64,000 nt of DNA from JBGPEQ01 sp050180895. Its GTDB lineage: Bacteria; Pseudomonadota; Alphaproteobacteria; Dongiales; Dongiaceae. The notes under the pieces were generated by a model. The model searched no databases, had not been told where the DNA came from, and saw only the letters and a program-made list of their open reading frames with translations. A program made the translations under genes and the position numbers. This document shows positions 43,393 to 51,675 of this stretch, piece after piece. The DNA lies in assembly GCA_050180895.1 (NCBI GenBank), contig JBFXDS010000013.1, forward strand, positions 1-64,000, given 5' to 3'. Positions within the stretch are counted from its first letter, which is position 1, and each line of letters begins with the position of its first letter.

Positions 43393-44022
43393 TCAGGCGG
43401 CCGCGACGAGCGGCAGGAGGTCGCCGATAGCCCGGCGCGCGCGGTCGAGGCCGTTCGACGCCGACTCGGGACTGACCGCCAGACCCTCCGCGTGAATGAA
43501 GGTCACGTCGTCGAGGCCGACGAAGCCGAGGATCGCCCGCAGATAGGGCTCCTGGAAATCGAAGGCGCGGTGCGGGGCCTCGCCGCTGTAGACGCCGCCG
43601 CGCGCGGTGACGACGAAGACCTTCTTACCCGTGAGCAACCCTTCCGGCCCGGAAGCGCCGTAGCGGAAGGTGCGGCCGGCGCGCGCGACGTGGTCGAGCC
43701 ATGCCTTGAGGGTCGAGGGAATGGTGAAGTTGTACATCGGCACGGCGAAGACGATGACGTCGGCGGCCTCGGCTTCCGCGATGAGCGCATCGGCCAGGGC
43801 GGCGGCCCGCTGCTGCGCGGGCGTGCGCTGCCCGGCGGGAGTCATCGCCGCGGCCAGGGCCTCCTGGCTGAGATGCGGCATCGAGGCCGCGCTCAGATCG
43901 CGCACGACCACGGCCGTGCCGGGATGGGCGCGGCGCCAGGCCTCGACCAGCTCGGATGCGACCAGACGCGACTTCGACTCGGCGCCGAACACGCTCGAGG
44001 TGACGAACAGAAGGGAGCCCAT
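43393..44022 (-). CDS. azoR: FMN-dependent NADH-azoreductase
   Basis: 209 aa. Flavodoxin-like: LLFVTSSVFGAESKSRLVAS, FAVPMYNFTIPSTLKAWLDHVARAG (cut here to key parts) and VVTARGGVYSGEAP match AzoR. Reduces quinones and azo dyes with NADH. The ATG at 44022 with GGAG upstream is preferred to the in-frame GTG three codons earlier. Divergent from a LysR regulator. Confidence 0.93.
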   Translation of the reverse strand: MGSLLFVTSSVFGAESKSRLVASELVEAWRRAHPGTAVVVRDLSAASMPHLSQEALAAAMTPAGQRTPAQQRAAALADALIAEAEAADVIVFAVPMYNFTIPSTLKAWLDHVARAGRTFRYGASGPEGLLTGKKVFVVTARGGVYSGEAPHRAFDFQEPYLRAILGFVGLDDVTFIHAEGLAVSPESASNGLDRARRAIGDLLPLVAAA

Positions 44023-44079
44023 CTGCGACACTCCATTTGCGAAAGACCGGATGGCAGGAAGATAAGCCGTGACGATCTG

Positions 44080-44103
44080 TTCGGTAATCGGATATTATCC
44101 GAA
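44080..44103. promoter_or_regulatory. LysR-type operator between azoR and its regulator
   Basis: TTCGG-N14-CCGAA (44080-44103) encloses a perfect TCGGAT-ATT-ATCCGA palindrome (44088-44102), in the 105-bp gap between divergent azoR and lysR. A further ATTCGGAAT lies at 44110-44118. Nested palindromes here are the expected binding site of the divergent LysR protein. Confidence 0.6.
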
Positions 44104-44127
44104 TGCGTCATTCGGAATTTACGATCA

Positions 44128-45081
44128 ATGCAGCGACCGGGATTCAGCGAAATGAATGCCTTCGCCGAGGTGGCGGGGCGCCGCAGCTTCGCCAAGGCGG
44201 CGGCGCAGCTCGGCGTCTCCCGCTCGACGCTGAGCGAGACCATCCGCGGGCTCGAGGAACGGCTCGGCGTCCGGCTCCTCAACCGGACGACGCGCAGCGT
44301 CGCGCCGACCGAGGCGGGCGAGCGGCTGCTGGCGCGGCTGCGCCCCGTGCTGGAGGATTTCGCGGCGGCGCTCGATTCCATCAACATGTTCCGCAACACG
44401 CCGGCGGGCCTGCTGCGCCTGACCGTGCCGCCGCCGGCGGTGAAGCTGCTGATCGAGCCGGTGCTGGCGCGCTTCCTCGCCGAACATCCGGCGATCAGCC
44501 TGGAGGTCTCGGCCGACGCCGCGCTGACGAACATCGTCAGCGAGCGCTTCGACGCGGGCATCCGCGTCGGCGAGCGGATCGACCGCGACATGGTGGCGCT
44601 GCGCATCCTCGGCGAGCTGCGCTTTGCGGTCGTCGCCGCGCCGGCCTACCTGGCGCGCCACGGGCGGCCGGCGACGCCGCGCGACCTGCAGGCGCACAAC
44701 TGCATCCGCACGCGCTTTCCCAGCGGCGCGCTGCAGCGCTGGGACTTCGAGACCGCGGGCAAGCGGCTGGAGGCGGCGGTCACCGGGTCGCTGACCGTCA
44801 ACGATCTCGGCCTGCAGCTGCGGGCGGCGGCGGACGGGGTGGGCATCGCCTATACGCTGGCCGACCATGTTGCCCCGCTGATCGCCGCGGGAAAGCTGGT
44901 GCCGCTGCTGGAGGCGTGGACGCCCCGCCCCGTCGCGCTCTACCTCTACTATCCGACGCGGCGCCAGATCCCCGCCGCACTGCAGGCGTTCATCGACTTC
45001 CTGCGCAAGGAGCGGCGCCTCGCGGGATCGACCGCCGCGCCGTCCTCCTCCTCCCGCCGGACGCGGCTCACCCGCTCGTGA
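44128..45081 (+). CDS. LysR-family transcriptional regulator
   Basis: 317 aa. N-terminal winged HTH (FAKAAAQLGVSRSTLSETIR, RLGVRLLNRTTRSVAPTEAG) and C-terminal effector domain with LNTIVSERFD-type and LPxVxLYLYYPTRRQIPAAL segments. Probably controls azoR. The 3' end overlaps the convergent cyclase gene by 14 bp; the Ser/Arg-rich tail (SSSSRRTRLTRS) comes from that overlap. Confidence 0.93.
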   Translation: MQRPGFSEMNAFAEVAGRRSFAKAAAQLGVSRSTLSETIRGLEERLGVRLLNRTTRSVAPTEAGERLLARLRPVLEDFAAALDSINMFRNTPAGLLRLTVPPPAVKLLIEPVLARFLAEHPAISLEVSADAALTNIVSERFDAGIRVGERIDRDMVALRILGELRFAVVAAPAYLARHGRPATPRDLQAHNCIRTRFPSGALQRWDFETAGKRLEAAVTGSLTVNDLGLQLRAAADGVGIAYTLADHVAPLIAAGKLVPLLEAWTPRPVALYLYYPTRRQIPAALQAFIDFLRKERRLAGSTAAPSSSSRRTRLTRS

Positions 45082-46297
45082 AGACCTCGCGCGGCTCGCG
45101 CACGCCGCGCAGGCGGTGGCGGCCGAGGGAGCGGAGCCGGGGACGCAGGGCCGGCGCGGCGCGCAGCACGGCATCGGAGACGAGGAGATGCCGGCCCAGC
45201 TCCTTGCACAGGCCCTCGAGCCGGGTCGCCTCGTTGACGGCGGGACCGATGACGGTGAAGTCGAGCCGGTCGGCGGTGCCGACGTTGCCGTAGGTGACGT
45301 CGCCCTCGTGCAGGGCGATATCCACGGCGAGCGCGGGACGGCCGGCCGCGGCCTCGGCTTCGTTGAGCCGGTCGACGCGGGCCAGCATGTCCTGCGCGGC
45401 GGCGAGCGTGGCCGCGGCCACCGCCGCCATGTCGGCGCCTGCCTTGGGCAGGAAGACCGCGAGGATGCCGTCGCCGAGGAACTTGAGGATCTCGCCGCCG
45501 GCGGCCGCGACGGCCTCGCCCATGCAGTCGAAATAGCCGTTGAGGCGACGCGTCACCTCTTCGGGTTCGGTCACGTCGGCGAAATCGGTGAAGCCGCGCA
45601 GGTCGGCATAGAGGATGACGGCGGCGATGCGGCTGACCGAACCGCGCTGCACCTGGCCGGCGATGACGCGGGCGGCCGCATCGCCGCCGAGATAGGTGGC
45701 GAGCAGGTCGCGCATCGTGCCGAGCATGCTGTTGCCCTTGGCGGCGAGCGCCAGGGTGCCCGACAGCTCCTCGATGATCTCCAGCTCGGCCGCGGTCCAG
45801 CCCGCGGGGCGATCGGTGGCCCAGGAGAGGACGACGCCGAACTGGTAGCCCAGCTCGTGCTCGCGAATCCAGCCGAAGCCGTGCAGCAGCGCCAGCCATT
45901 CGGTGAGGCCGGCGTCGCGGAACTCCGCCAGCACAGGGAAATCCACCACGGCCTCGGGGCCGACCAGGCGCCGGTGCAACCGCCGCACGCCACTCTCCAG
46001 CATGTGGCGGAAGGGGCTGTCGCGCCAGCTGTCCGTGGCTACGCTGTCATGGCCGAAATCGGCCGTGTCGACGATACGGCCGCCCTGCCAGGTGAAGGAC
46101 CCGGCGCGCCGCGTCGGGTGTAGCGCTGCGACCGACAGGAAGCCGCGCGCCAGCGGAACGCCGACGGCGACGAGGCGGCGACACAGGCCGTCGAGCATCT
46201 CGCCCGCCGGCAGGCCGGAGAGGCCGGCCTCGATGAGCCAGACATGGAGCGGGATCGGATCGACCGCGCGCAGCGATTCGGGCATATCCTCGTTCAT
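45068..46297 (-). CDS. Class III adenylate/guanylate cyclase
   Basis: 409 aa soluble protein. An N-terminal GAF-like sensory region (about 15-190) precedes the catalytic domain (about 220-400). Metal Asp in ILYADLRGFTDF and FLGDGILAVF; purine-selecting Lys (ILKFLGDG) and Asp (LDFTVIG) predict ATP specificity; transition-state Asn/Arg in GPAVNEATRLEGL are present. Makes cAMP in response to an unknown ligand. Confidence 0.92.
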   Translation of the reverse strand: MNEDMPESLRAVDPIPLHVWLIEAGLSGLPAGEMLDGLCRRLVAVGVPLARGFLSVAALHPTRRAGSFTWQGGRIVDTADFGHDSVATDSWRDSPFRHMLESGVRRLHRRLVGPEAVVDFPVLAEFRDAGLTEWLALLHGFGWIREHELGYQFGVVLSWATDRPAGWTAAELEIIEELSGTLALAAKGNSMLGTMRDLLATYLGGDAAARVIAGQVQRGSVSRIAAVILYADLRGFTDFADVTEPEEVTRRLNGYFDCMGEAVAAAGGEILKFLGDGILAVFLPKAGADMAAVAAATLAAAQDMLARVDRLNEAEAAAGRPALAVDIALHEGDVTYGNVGTADRLDFTVIGPAVNEATRLEGLCKELGRHLLVSDAVLRAAPALRPRLRSLGRHRLRGVREPREVFTSG

Positions 46298-46377
46298 CGG
46301 CGGCGGATCATCTGATATTTCGAGGCGGCCGTCATCCGTCCATCCCGTCCGATACCGGTACGAGGAGCGCAGGCGCC

Positions 46378-47202
46378 ATGAGCGACAGCATCGACCTCGA
46401 CGCCTATTTCGCGCGCATCGGCTTTGCCGGCGAGCGGCGGCCGACCCTGGAGACGCTGCGCGCCCTGCAGCTGCGGCACGCGCAGTCGATCGCGTTCGAG
46501 AACCTCGACCCGCTGCTGGGACGGCCGGTGCGGCTCGATATCGGGTCGCTGCAGCGCAAGCTGGTGCGCGACGGGCGCGGCGGCTACTGCTTCGAGCAGA
46601 ACCTGCTGCTCGCCCATGTCCTGCGCGCGCTCGGCTTCCGCGTCACGACGCTGGCCGGGCGCGTGCTGTGGTACGCGCCGGACGGGCCGCTCACGCCGCG
46701 CACGCACCTGCTGCTGCGCATCGATCTCGACGGGGAGACGCTGATCGTCGATTCCGGCTTCGGCGCGCAGACGCCGACGGCGCCGCTGCGCCTCGATGCC
46801 GACGGCGCGCAGCCGACTCCGCACGAGCCCTACAGCCTGCGGCGCGCCGACGACGAGTTCCTGCTGCAGGCCCGGATCGGCGCGGACTGGCGGACGCTCT
46901 ACCGCTTCGGCCTGCAGGAGCAGCTGCTGCCGGACATCGAGATCGTCAACTGGTACCTCTCCAACCATCCGGAGTCGCGCTTCGTCAGCGGGCTGATGGC
47001 GGCGCGGCCGGCGGTCGGGCGCCGCTACACGCTGCGCGACAATGAATTCACGGTGCGCAGCCTGGAGGGCGGCGACGAGCGGCGCGTGCTGACGCGCGCG
47101 GCCGAATTGCGCGACGCGCTCGAAGGCCCGCTCGGCCTGACGCTGCCGCAAGCGCCGGAGATCGACGCGCTGCTCGAGCGCATCGCGGCGACGCGCCGCT
47201 GA
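46378..47202 (+). CDS. nat: Arylamine N-acetyltransferase
   Basis: 274 aa. Transfers acetyl from acetyl-CoA to arylamines or hydrazines. The catalytic triad is intact: Cys71 (GRGGYCFEQN), His110 (PRTHLLL) and Asp125 (IVDSGFG), close to the positions in Salmonella NAT. FENLDPLLGRPVRLD is also typical. Stands alone between the divergent cyclase and a convergent methyltransferase. Confidence 0.97.
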   Translation: MSDSIDLDAYFARIGFAGERRPTLETLRALQLRHAQSIAFENLDPLLGRPVRLDIGSLQRKLVRDGRGGYCFEQNLLLAHVLRALGFRVTTLAGRVLWYAPDGPLTPRTHLLLRIDLDGETLIVDSGFGAQTPTAPLRLDADGAQPTPHEPYSLRRADDEFLLQARIGADWRTLYRFGLQEQLLPDIEIVNWYLSNHPESRFVSGLMAARPAVGRRYTLRDNEFTVRSLEGGDERRVLTRAAELRDALEGPLGLTLPQAPEIDALLERIAATRR

Positions 47203-47225
47203 GCCGCGCGGGCGGCAGCGCCGTC

Positions 47226-47837
47226 CTAATCCGCCTTCGTGAACGCCAGACGCGTCCAGCGCACGTCCGTGCGGCCGGAGGCGCCGGCCTCGTTCTCGCG
47301 CTTCAGCACCAGGCGCAAGCCCGCCGCTTCGGCGAGTCGAACCGTCTCGTCGGCGGAGACATCAAACATGCGCCGGCCCGGCGGAACCGGCCCATGGCGG
47401 AGGGTGAGACTCATCATCCCGCCCCTGTGAACCATGCCGGCGACTCGCGGCATGGCCCGCCGGCGCCGCCGCGCATCGAGGTGCATCCACACGGCCGTGA
47501 GCATCACGACGTCGAAGCTGCCGCGGCTCGCGAGATGCGCCAGCTCCGGCAGGCTGTCATCCAGCCATTCGATCCGGGCCGACGGATGCAGGGCGGCGGC
47601 TCTCAGGCGCAGCGCGGCCACGGGCTCCACGGCCACCACCTCGTGCCCCATCGCCGCGAAGGCCGCGGCATCGCGCCCCGTCCCCGACCCGATGTCGAGG
47701 ATGCGGCCCGGACCGGCCGGGATCAGATGCAGGATCGGCTGGTGGAGATCGGCGAAGGAGATGCGTTCGAGCCGCCCGGCGAGCGCGTCCGCCTCCTCGG
47801 CATATCCCTCGGTGCCGCTGACGCGAGCCGATGCCAT
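47226..47837 (-). CDS. SAM-dependent methyltransferase
   Basis: 203 aa class I methyltransferase. Motif I ILDIGSGTGRDAAAFAAMGH, acidic motif VAVEPV and post-motif FDVVMLTAVWMHL. The start MASARVSGTEG is taken at 47837; 22 further codons upstream lack family similarity. Substrate unknown. Confidence 0.88.
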   Translation of the reverse strand: MASARVSGTEGYAEEADALAGRLERISFADLHQPILHLIPAGPGRILDIGSGTGRDAAAFAAMGHEVVAVEPVAALRLRAAALHPSARIEWLDDSLPELAHLASRGSFDVVMLTAVWMHLDARRRRRAMPRVAGMVHRGGMMSLTLRHGPVPPGRRMFDVSADETVRLAEAAGLRLVLKRENEAGASGRTDVRWTRLAFTKAD

Positions 47838-47870
47838 CGGCCACCCTAACACCGCCCCCGACGATCGCGC

Positions 47871-47900
47871 TTGACTCGCGTTCGCGCGCGTTACTATACT
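47871..47900 (+). promoter_or_regulatory. Promoter of the ABC/dha operon with adjacent tandem ACTAA repeats
   Basis: TTGACT (47871-47876), 18-base spacer, TATACT (47895-47900). Immediately downstream (47901-47920) is CAACTAAACTAAACTCAATT, a tandem ACTAA-type repeat unlike the surrounding GC-rich DNA. It covers the predicted start point, a good place for an operator. It precedes an AGGGAGG site and the binding-protein ATG at 47994. Confidence 0.6.
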
Positions 47901-47993
47901 CAACTAAACTAAACTCAATTCTTTGGCCTGGGCCCGCCACCGGCTGCACCGGAAGGGCTCGTAACCGAAGCGTGACCGGAAGGGAGGTCTCAT

Positions 47994-49328
47994 ATGCGGA
48001 AGAAGATAGGTGCAGTGTGTGCCGGCGCCGCTCTGGCGTTGGCAATCGGCTATTCGTCCGGCGCGCAGGCGCAGGACAAGGAACTGACCCTCTGCTGGGC
48101 GGCCTGGGACCCGGCCAATGCGTTGACCGAGCTGTCCAAGGACTTCACGGCCAAGTCCGGCATCGCCATGAAGTTCGAGTTCGTGCCGTGGGAGAACTTC
48201 GCCGACCGCATGCTCAACGAGCTGAATTCCAAGGGCAAGCTGTGCGATCTCATGATCGGCGACAGCCAATGGATCGGCGGCGGCGCCACCTACGGCCACT
48301 ACGTCAAGCTCAACGACTTCTTCGCCCAGAACGGCATCTCCATGGACGACTTCCTGCCGGCCACGGTCTATGCCTACTCGACCTGGCCCAAGGGCGCGCC
48401 CGAATACTGGGCCCTGCCGGCGATGGGCGATGCGCTGGGGTGGATCTACCGCAAGGACTGGTTCGCGCGGCCGGAGCTGCAGGCCGAGTTCAAGGCCAAG
48501 TACGGCCACGACCTCGCCCCGCCGAAGAACTGGGACGAGCTGAAGCAGATCGCGGAGTTCTTCCAGGGCCGCGAGATCGACGGCAAGAAGGTCTACGGCG
48601 CCGCCATCTACACGGAGCGCGGCTCCGAAGGCATCACCATGGGCGTCACCTCCGCGCTCTATTCCTGGGGCTTCAAATACCAGGACCCGAACAACCCGTA
48701 TCACATGGAGGGGTTCGTCAACAGCCCGGACGCCGTGGCGGGGCTCGAGTTCTACAAGAGCCTGTTCAAATGCTGTACGCCGCCGGGGCACACCGACGCC
48801 TACATGACCGCCAACCTCGACGCCTACAAGTCGGGCCAGGTGGCCATGCAGATGAACTGGTTCGCCTTCATGCCCGGCATCGCCAAGGACGAGGACGTCG
48901 GCGGCGACAAGTCCGGCTTCTTCGTCAACCCGCCGGAGAAGATCGAGGCCTCCACGCTCGGCGGCCAGGGCATCTCGGTCGTCGCCTATTCCGACAAGCA
49001 GGACCTGGCGCTCGAATACATCAAGTGGTTCGCCGACCCGGAGGTGCAGAAGAAGTGGTGGTCGCTGGGCGGCTATTCCTGCCACAAGGCCGTGCTCGAG
49101 GACCCGAACTTCCCCAACACGGCGCCCTTCGCCGCCGACTTCCTGAAGGCGATGAGCGGCGTGCAGGACTTCTGGCAGGAGCCGACCTACGCCGAGCTCA
49201 TGCAGGCGATGCAGAAGCGGGTGCATGACTTCGTCGTCGCCGACGTCGGCACGGCGCAGGAAGCGCTCGACAAGCTGATCGAGGACTGGACGCAAGTCTT
49301 CGTCGACGACGGCAAGCTGACCCAATAG
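47994..49328 (+). CDS. ABC transporter substrate-binding protein
   Basis: 444 aa, family 1-type extracellular binding protein. Signal peptide MRKKIGAVCAGAALALAIGY..AQA cleaved near residue 27. The fold is seen in LTLCWAAWDPANALTELSKD, DLMIGDSQWIGGGATYGHYV, YRKDWFARPE and YIKWFADPEVQKKWW. Ligand unknown; the downstream dha genes suggest glycerol, dihydroxyacetone or a related small polyol or ketose. First gene of the operon; a palindromic repeat separates it from the permeases, which could set higher expression of this gene. Confidence 0.9.
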   Translation: MRKKIGAVCAGAALALAIGYSSGAQAQDKELTLCWAAWDPANALTELSKDFTAKSGIAMKFEFVPWENFADRMLNELNSKGKLCDLMIGDSQWIGGGATYGHYVKLNDFFAQNGISMDDFLPATVYAYSTWPKGAPEYWALPAMGDALGWIYRKDWFARPELQAEFKAKYGHDLAPPKNWDELKQIAEFFQGREIDGKKVYGAAIYTERGSEGITMGVTSALYSWGFKYQDPNNPYHMEGFVNSPDAVAGLEFYKSLFKCCTPPGHTDAYMTANLDAYKSGQVAMQMNWFAFMPGIAKDEDVGGDKSGFFVNPPEKIEASTLGGQGISVVAYSDKQDLALEYIKWFADPEVQKKWWSLGGYSCHKAVLEDPNFPNTAPFAADFLKAMSGVQDFWQEPTYAELMQAMQKRVHDFVVADVGTAQEALDKLIEDWTQVFVDDGKLTQ

Positions 49329-49484
49329 CATTGCCGACGTGACCGGATCGCACCCGGCCGGTCGAAAGGCCGGCCGGGCGGCGCTCCGGCCTAGCTTCGC
49401 CGCTGCGATCCATGTACCCATCGGAACATTCGTCAGTGCGCGATTGCATTCGGGAGCACGGGAAAAAATGTTGGATCGGCGCCG

Positions 49485-49567
49485 TGCGTCCTTCGACAGG
49501 CTCAGGATGAGGGACTTTCTTCGTGCCACAAAGATCGCACCTCATCCTGAGCCTGTCGAAGGACGCA
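49485..49567. repeat. 83-bp palindromic element, copy 5
   Basis: Perfect 27-bp arms at 49485-49511 and 49541-49567 with variant GACAGGCTC/GAGCCTGTC. Core TTCTTCGTGCCACAAAGAT. It ends 16 bases before the permease ATG and lies 156 bp after the binding-protein stop. Left flank TTGGATCGGCGCCG; right flank reads TTGCACAGCCGTTG on the other strand. Confidence 0.9.
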
Positions 49568-49583
49568 CAACGGCTGTGCAACG

Positions 49584-50540
49584 ATGACTGACACCGCCAC
49601 CACCTCCTCGATCGGCGCGCGGCCGCAGGCGGCGGCGATGGCGGCCCATCTCAGCCGCCGCCTGTCCGACCGGGCGATCACCTGGATCTTCATCACGCCG
49701 ACGATCCTGCTGCTGCTGGCGATCAACATCTTCCCGCTGCTGTGGGCGATCTATCTGAGCTTCACCAACTACCGGGCGAACCGGCCGGGCGTGCCGATCC
49801 AATGGGTCGGGCTGCGCAACTACCAGACGATCCTCGGCAACGAGGACATCTGGGGCTATCTGCAGGTCACCGCCCATTTCGTCTTCTGGTCGATCCTGCT
49901 GCAGGTGGTGCTCGGCTTCGGGCTGGCGCTGCTGATCAACAAGCGCTTCCGCGGCCACGCCACGCTGACGACTCTGATCCTGCTGCCGATGATGCTGTCG
50001 CCGGCCGTGGTCGGCGTGTTCTGGACCTACCTGTTCCAGCCGCAGAACGGCATCTTCAACTACATCGTCGAGTTCTTCACCGGCATCGGCGCCGCCGACT
50101 TCACCATGATCGGCAGCGTCGCCCTGGCGCCCTGGTCGATCGTCCTGGTCGATACCTGGATGTGGACGCCCTATGTGATGCTCATCTGCCTCGCCGGCCT
50201 GCGCTCGATCCCCGACTACATCTACGAGGCGGCGGAGGTGGACCGCGCCTCGGCCTGGCGTCAGTTCTGGCACATCACCGTGCCGATGGTGCTGCCGTTC
50301 CTGATGCTGGCCGTACTGTTCCGCGCCATCGAGAACTTCAAGATGTTCGACATGGTGGTGGAGCTGACCTCCGGCGGCCCCGGCTCGGTCACCGAGCTCG
50401 CCTCCATCAACCTCAAGCGCGAGGCGTTCGAGAAGTGGCGCACCGGCTTCAGCTCCGCCTTCGCCATCATCCTGTTCGTGACGGTGTTCGGCGCGGCGAA
50501 CATCTACGTCAAGGTGCTGAACAAGGTGAAGCAGCGATGA
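49584..50540 (+). CDS. ABC sugar-type permease 1
   Basis: 318 aa, six transmembrane helices after a 30-residue cytoplasmic N-terminus. The EAA loop is YEAAEVDRASAWRQFWHITV. MalF-type inner-membrane subunit. No clear ribosome binding site precedes the ATG, which lies just after the palindromic repeat. Overlaps permease 2 by 4 bp (ATGA). Confidence 0.93.
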   Translation: MTDTATTSSIGARPQAAAMAAHLSRRLSDRAITWIFITPTILLLLAINIFPLLWAIYLSFTNYRANRPGVPIQWVGLRNYQTILGNEDIWGYLQVTAHFVFWSILLQVVLGFGLALLINKRFRGHATLTTLILLPMMLSPAVVGVFWTYLFQPQNGIFNYIVEFFTGIGAADFTMIGSVALAPWSIVLVDTWMWTPYVMLICLAGLRSIPDYIYEAAEVDRASAWRQFWHITVPMVLPFLMLAVLFRAIENFKMFDMVVELTSGGPGSVTELASINLKREAFEKWRTGFSSAFAIILFVTVFGAANIYVKVLNKVKQR

Positions 50541-51496
50541 GCGCCGTCGCCCTCGACACCAGCCGCTCGGCCGCCGAGCCTTCGGCGCTCGGCCGGCGCA
50601 TCGCCGCCGCCGCCGTCGTGCTCTACGCCGTCGTGACCTTGATCCCGCTCGTGTGGATCTTCCTCACCGGCTTCAAGACGCCGCCGGATTCCATCGCCTA
50701 TCCGCCGAAGGTAGTGTTCGACCCGTCGCTCGAGGGCTACGTCAACGTCTTCACCACGCGCACCCGGCAGACGCCGGACTATCTGCAGAGCCTGCCGCCG
50801 GCGGAGACCTGGTACGACGCGCTGGTGCGCAAGCGGAACATGGTCATCGCCGGCCCTTCGCCCTTCGGCCAGCGCTACATGAACTCGCTGATCGTCGGCT
50901 TCGGCTCGACCTTCCTGGCGGTGTTCCTGGGCACGCTGGCGGCCTACGGCTTCTCGCGCTTCAAGGTGCCGCTGAAGGACGACCTGCTGTTCTTCATCCT
51001 GTCGACGCGCATGATGCCGCCGATCGCCGTGGCCATCCCGATCTTCCTGATGTACCGCACGCTCGGCCTCTCCGACACCCATCTCGGCCTGATCATCCTC
51101 TACACCGCGGTCAACGTCAGCCTCGCCGTCTGGCTGCTCAAGGGCTTCATCGACGAGATCCCGCGCGAGTACGAGGAGGCGGCGATGATCGACGGCTACA
51201 CGCGCTTCCAGGCGTTCCGCAAGGTCGTGCTGCCGCAGGCGGCGACCGGCATCGCGGCGACGGCGATCTTCTGCCTGATCTTCTCCTGGAACGAGTATGC
51301 CTTCTCGCTGCTGCTGACCAGCGGCACGGCGCAGACGGCGCCGCCCTTCATCCCGACCATCATCGGCGAGGGCGGCCTCGACTGGCCCGCGGTCGGCGCC
51401 GGCACGACGCTGTTCCTGCTGCCGATCGTCATCTTCACCGTGCTGCTGCGCAAGCACCTGCTGCGCGGCATCACCTTCGGCGCGGTGCGCAAATGA
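50537..51496 (+). CDS. ABC sugar-type permease 2
   Basis: 319 aa MalG-type permease with EAA loop REYEEAAMIDGYTRFQAFRK. Between TM1 and TM2 is an unusually long periplasmic loop (about 60-110, TRTRQTPDYLQSLPPAETWY ...), seen in a subset of polyol importers. ATGA overlaps on both sides show translational coupling. Confidence 0.93.
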   Translation: MSAVALDTSRSAAEPSALGRRIAAAAVVLYAVVTLIPLVWIFLTGFKTPPDSIAYPPKVVFDPSLEGYVNVFTTRTRQTPDYLQSLPPAETWYDALVRKRNMVIAGPSPFGQRYMNSLIVGFGSTFLAVFLGTLAAYGFSRFKVPLKDDLLFFILSTRMMPPIAVAIPIFLMYRTLGLSDTHLGLIILYTAVNVSLAVWLLKGFIDEIPREYEEAAMIDGYTRFQAFRKVVLPQAATGIAATAIFCLIFSWNEYAFSLLLTSGTAQTAPPFIPTIIGEGGLDWPAVGAGTTLFLLPIVIFTVLLRKHLLRGITFGAVRK

Positions 51497-51669
51497 CGCT
51501 CCGCCGCATCTTCCGCCGCGGTCCCTGGGAGAACGCGGCGACGGCGCTGATCGGCGTCGGCGTGATCGCGCTGATGCAGCCGTTCTCGCTGACGCTCTAC
51601 ACCTACTCCTTCGTCACCATCCTCGCGGGCACGGTCATGTTCGTGATCGTCAGCCATTTCCCGGAGTGA
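51493..51669 (+). CDS. 58-residue membrane protein of the ABC operon
   Basis: MTLRRIFRRGPWENAATALI begins a short basic N-terminus followed by two hydrophobic segments (about 15-33 and 38-55). It overlaps permease 2 by 4 bp and ends 6 bp before the first ATPase, so it is a genuine cistron. Rhizobial glycerol importers also carry a small membrane protein (GlpU) in the operon, but this one is shorter and not clearly homologous. Possible accessory subunit. Confidence 0.8.
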   Translation: MTLRRIFRRGPWENAATALIGVGVIALMQPFSLTLYTYSFVTILAGTVMFVIVSHFPE

Positions 51670-51675
51670 TTCGCC

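Noticed and set aside
43492..44127. N-terminal extension of the LysR frame through the azoR region
   Set aside because: Would cover the whole azoR gene antisense and the operator; the HTH begins only after the ATG at 44128.
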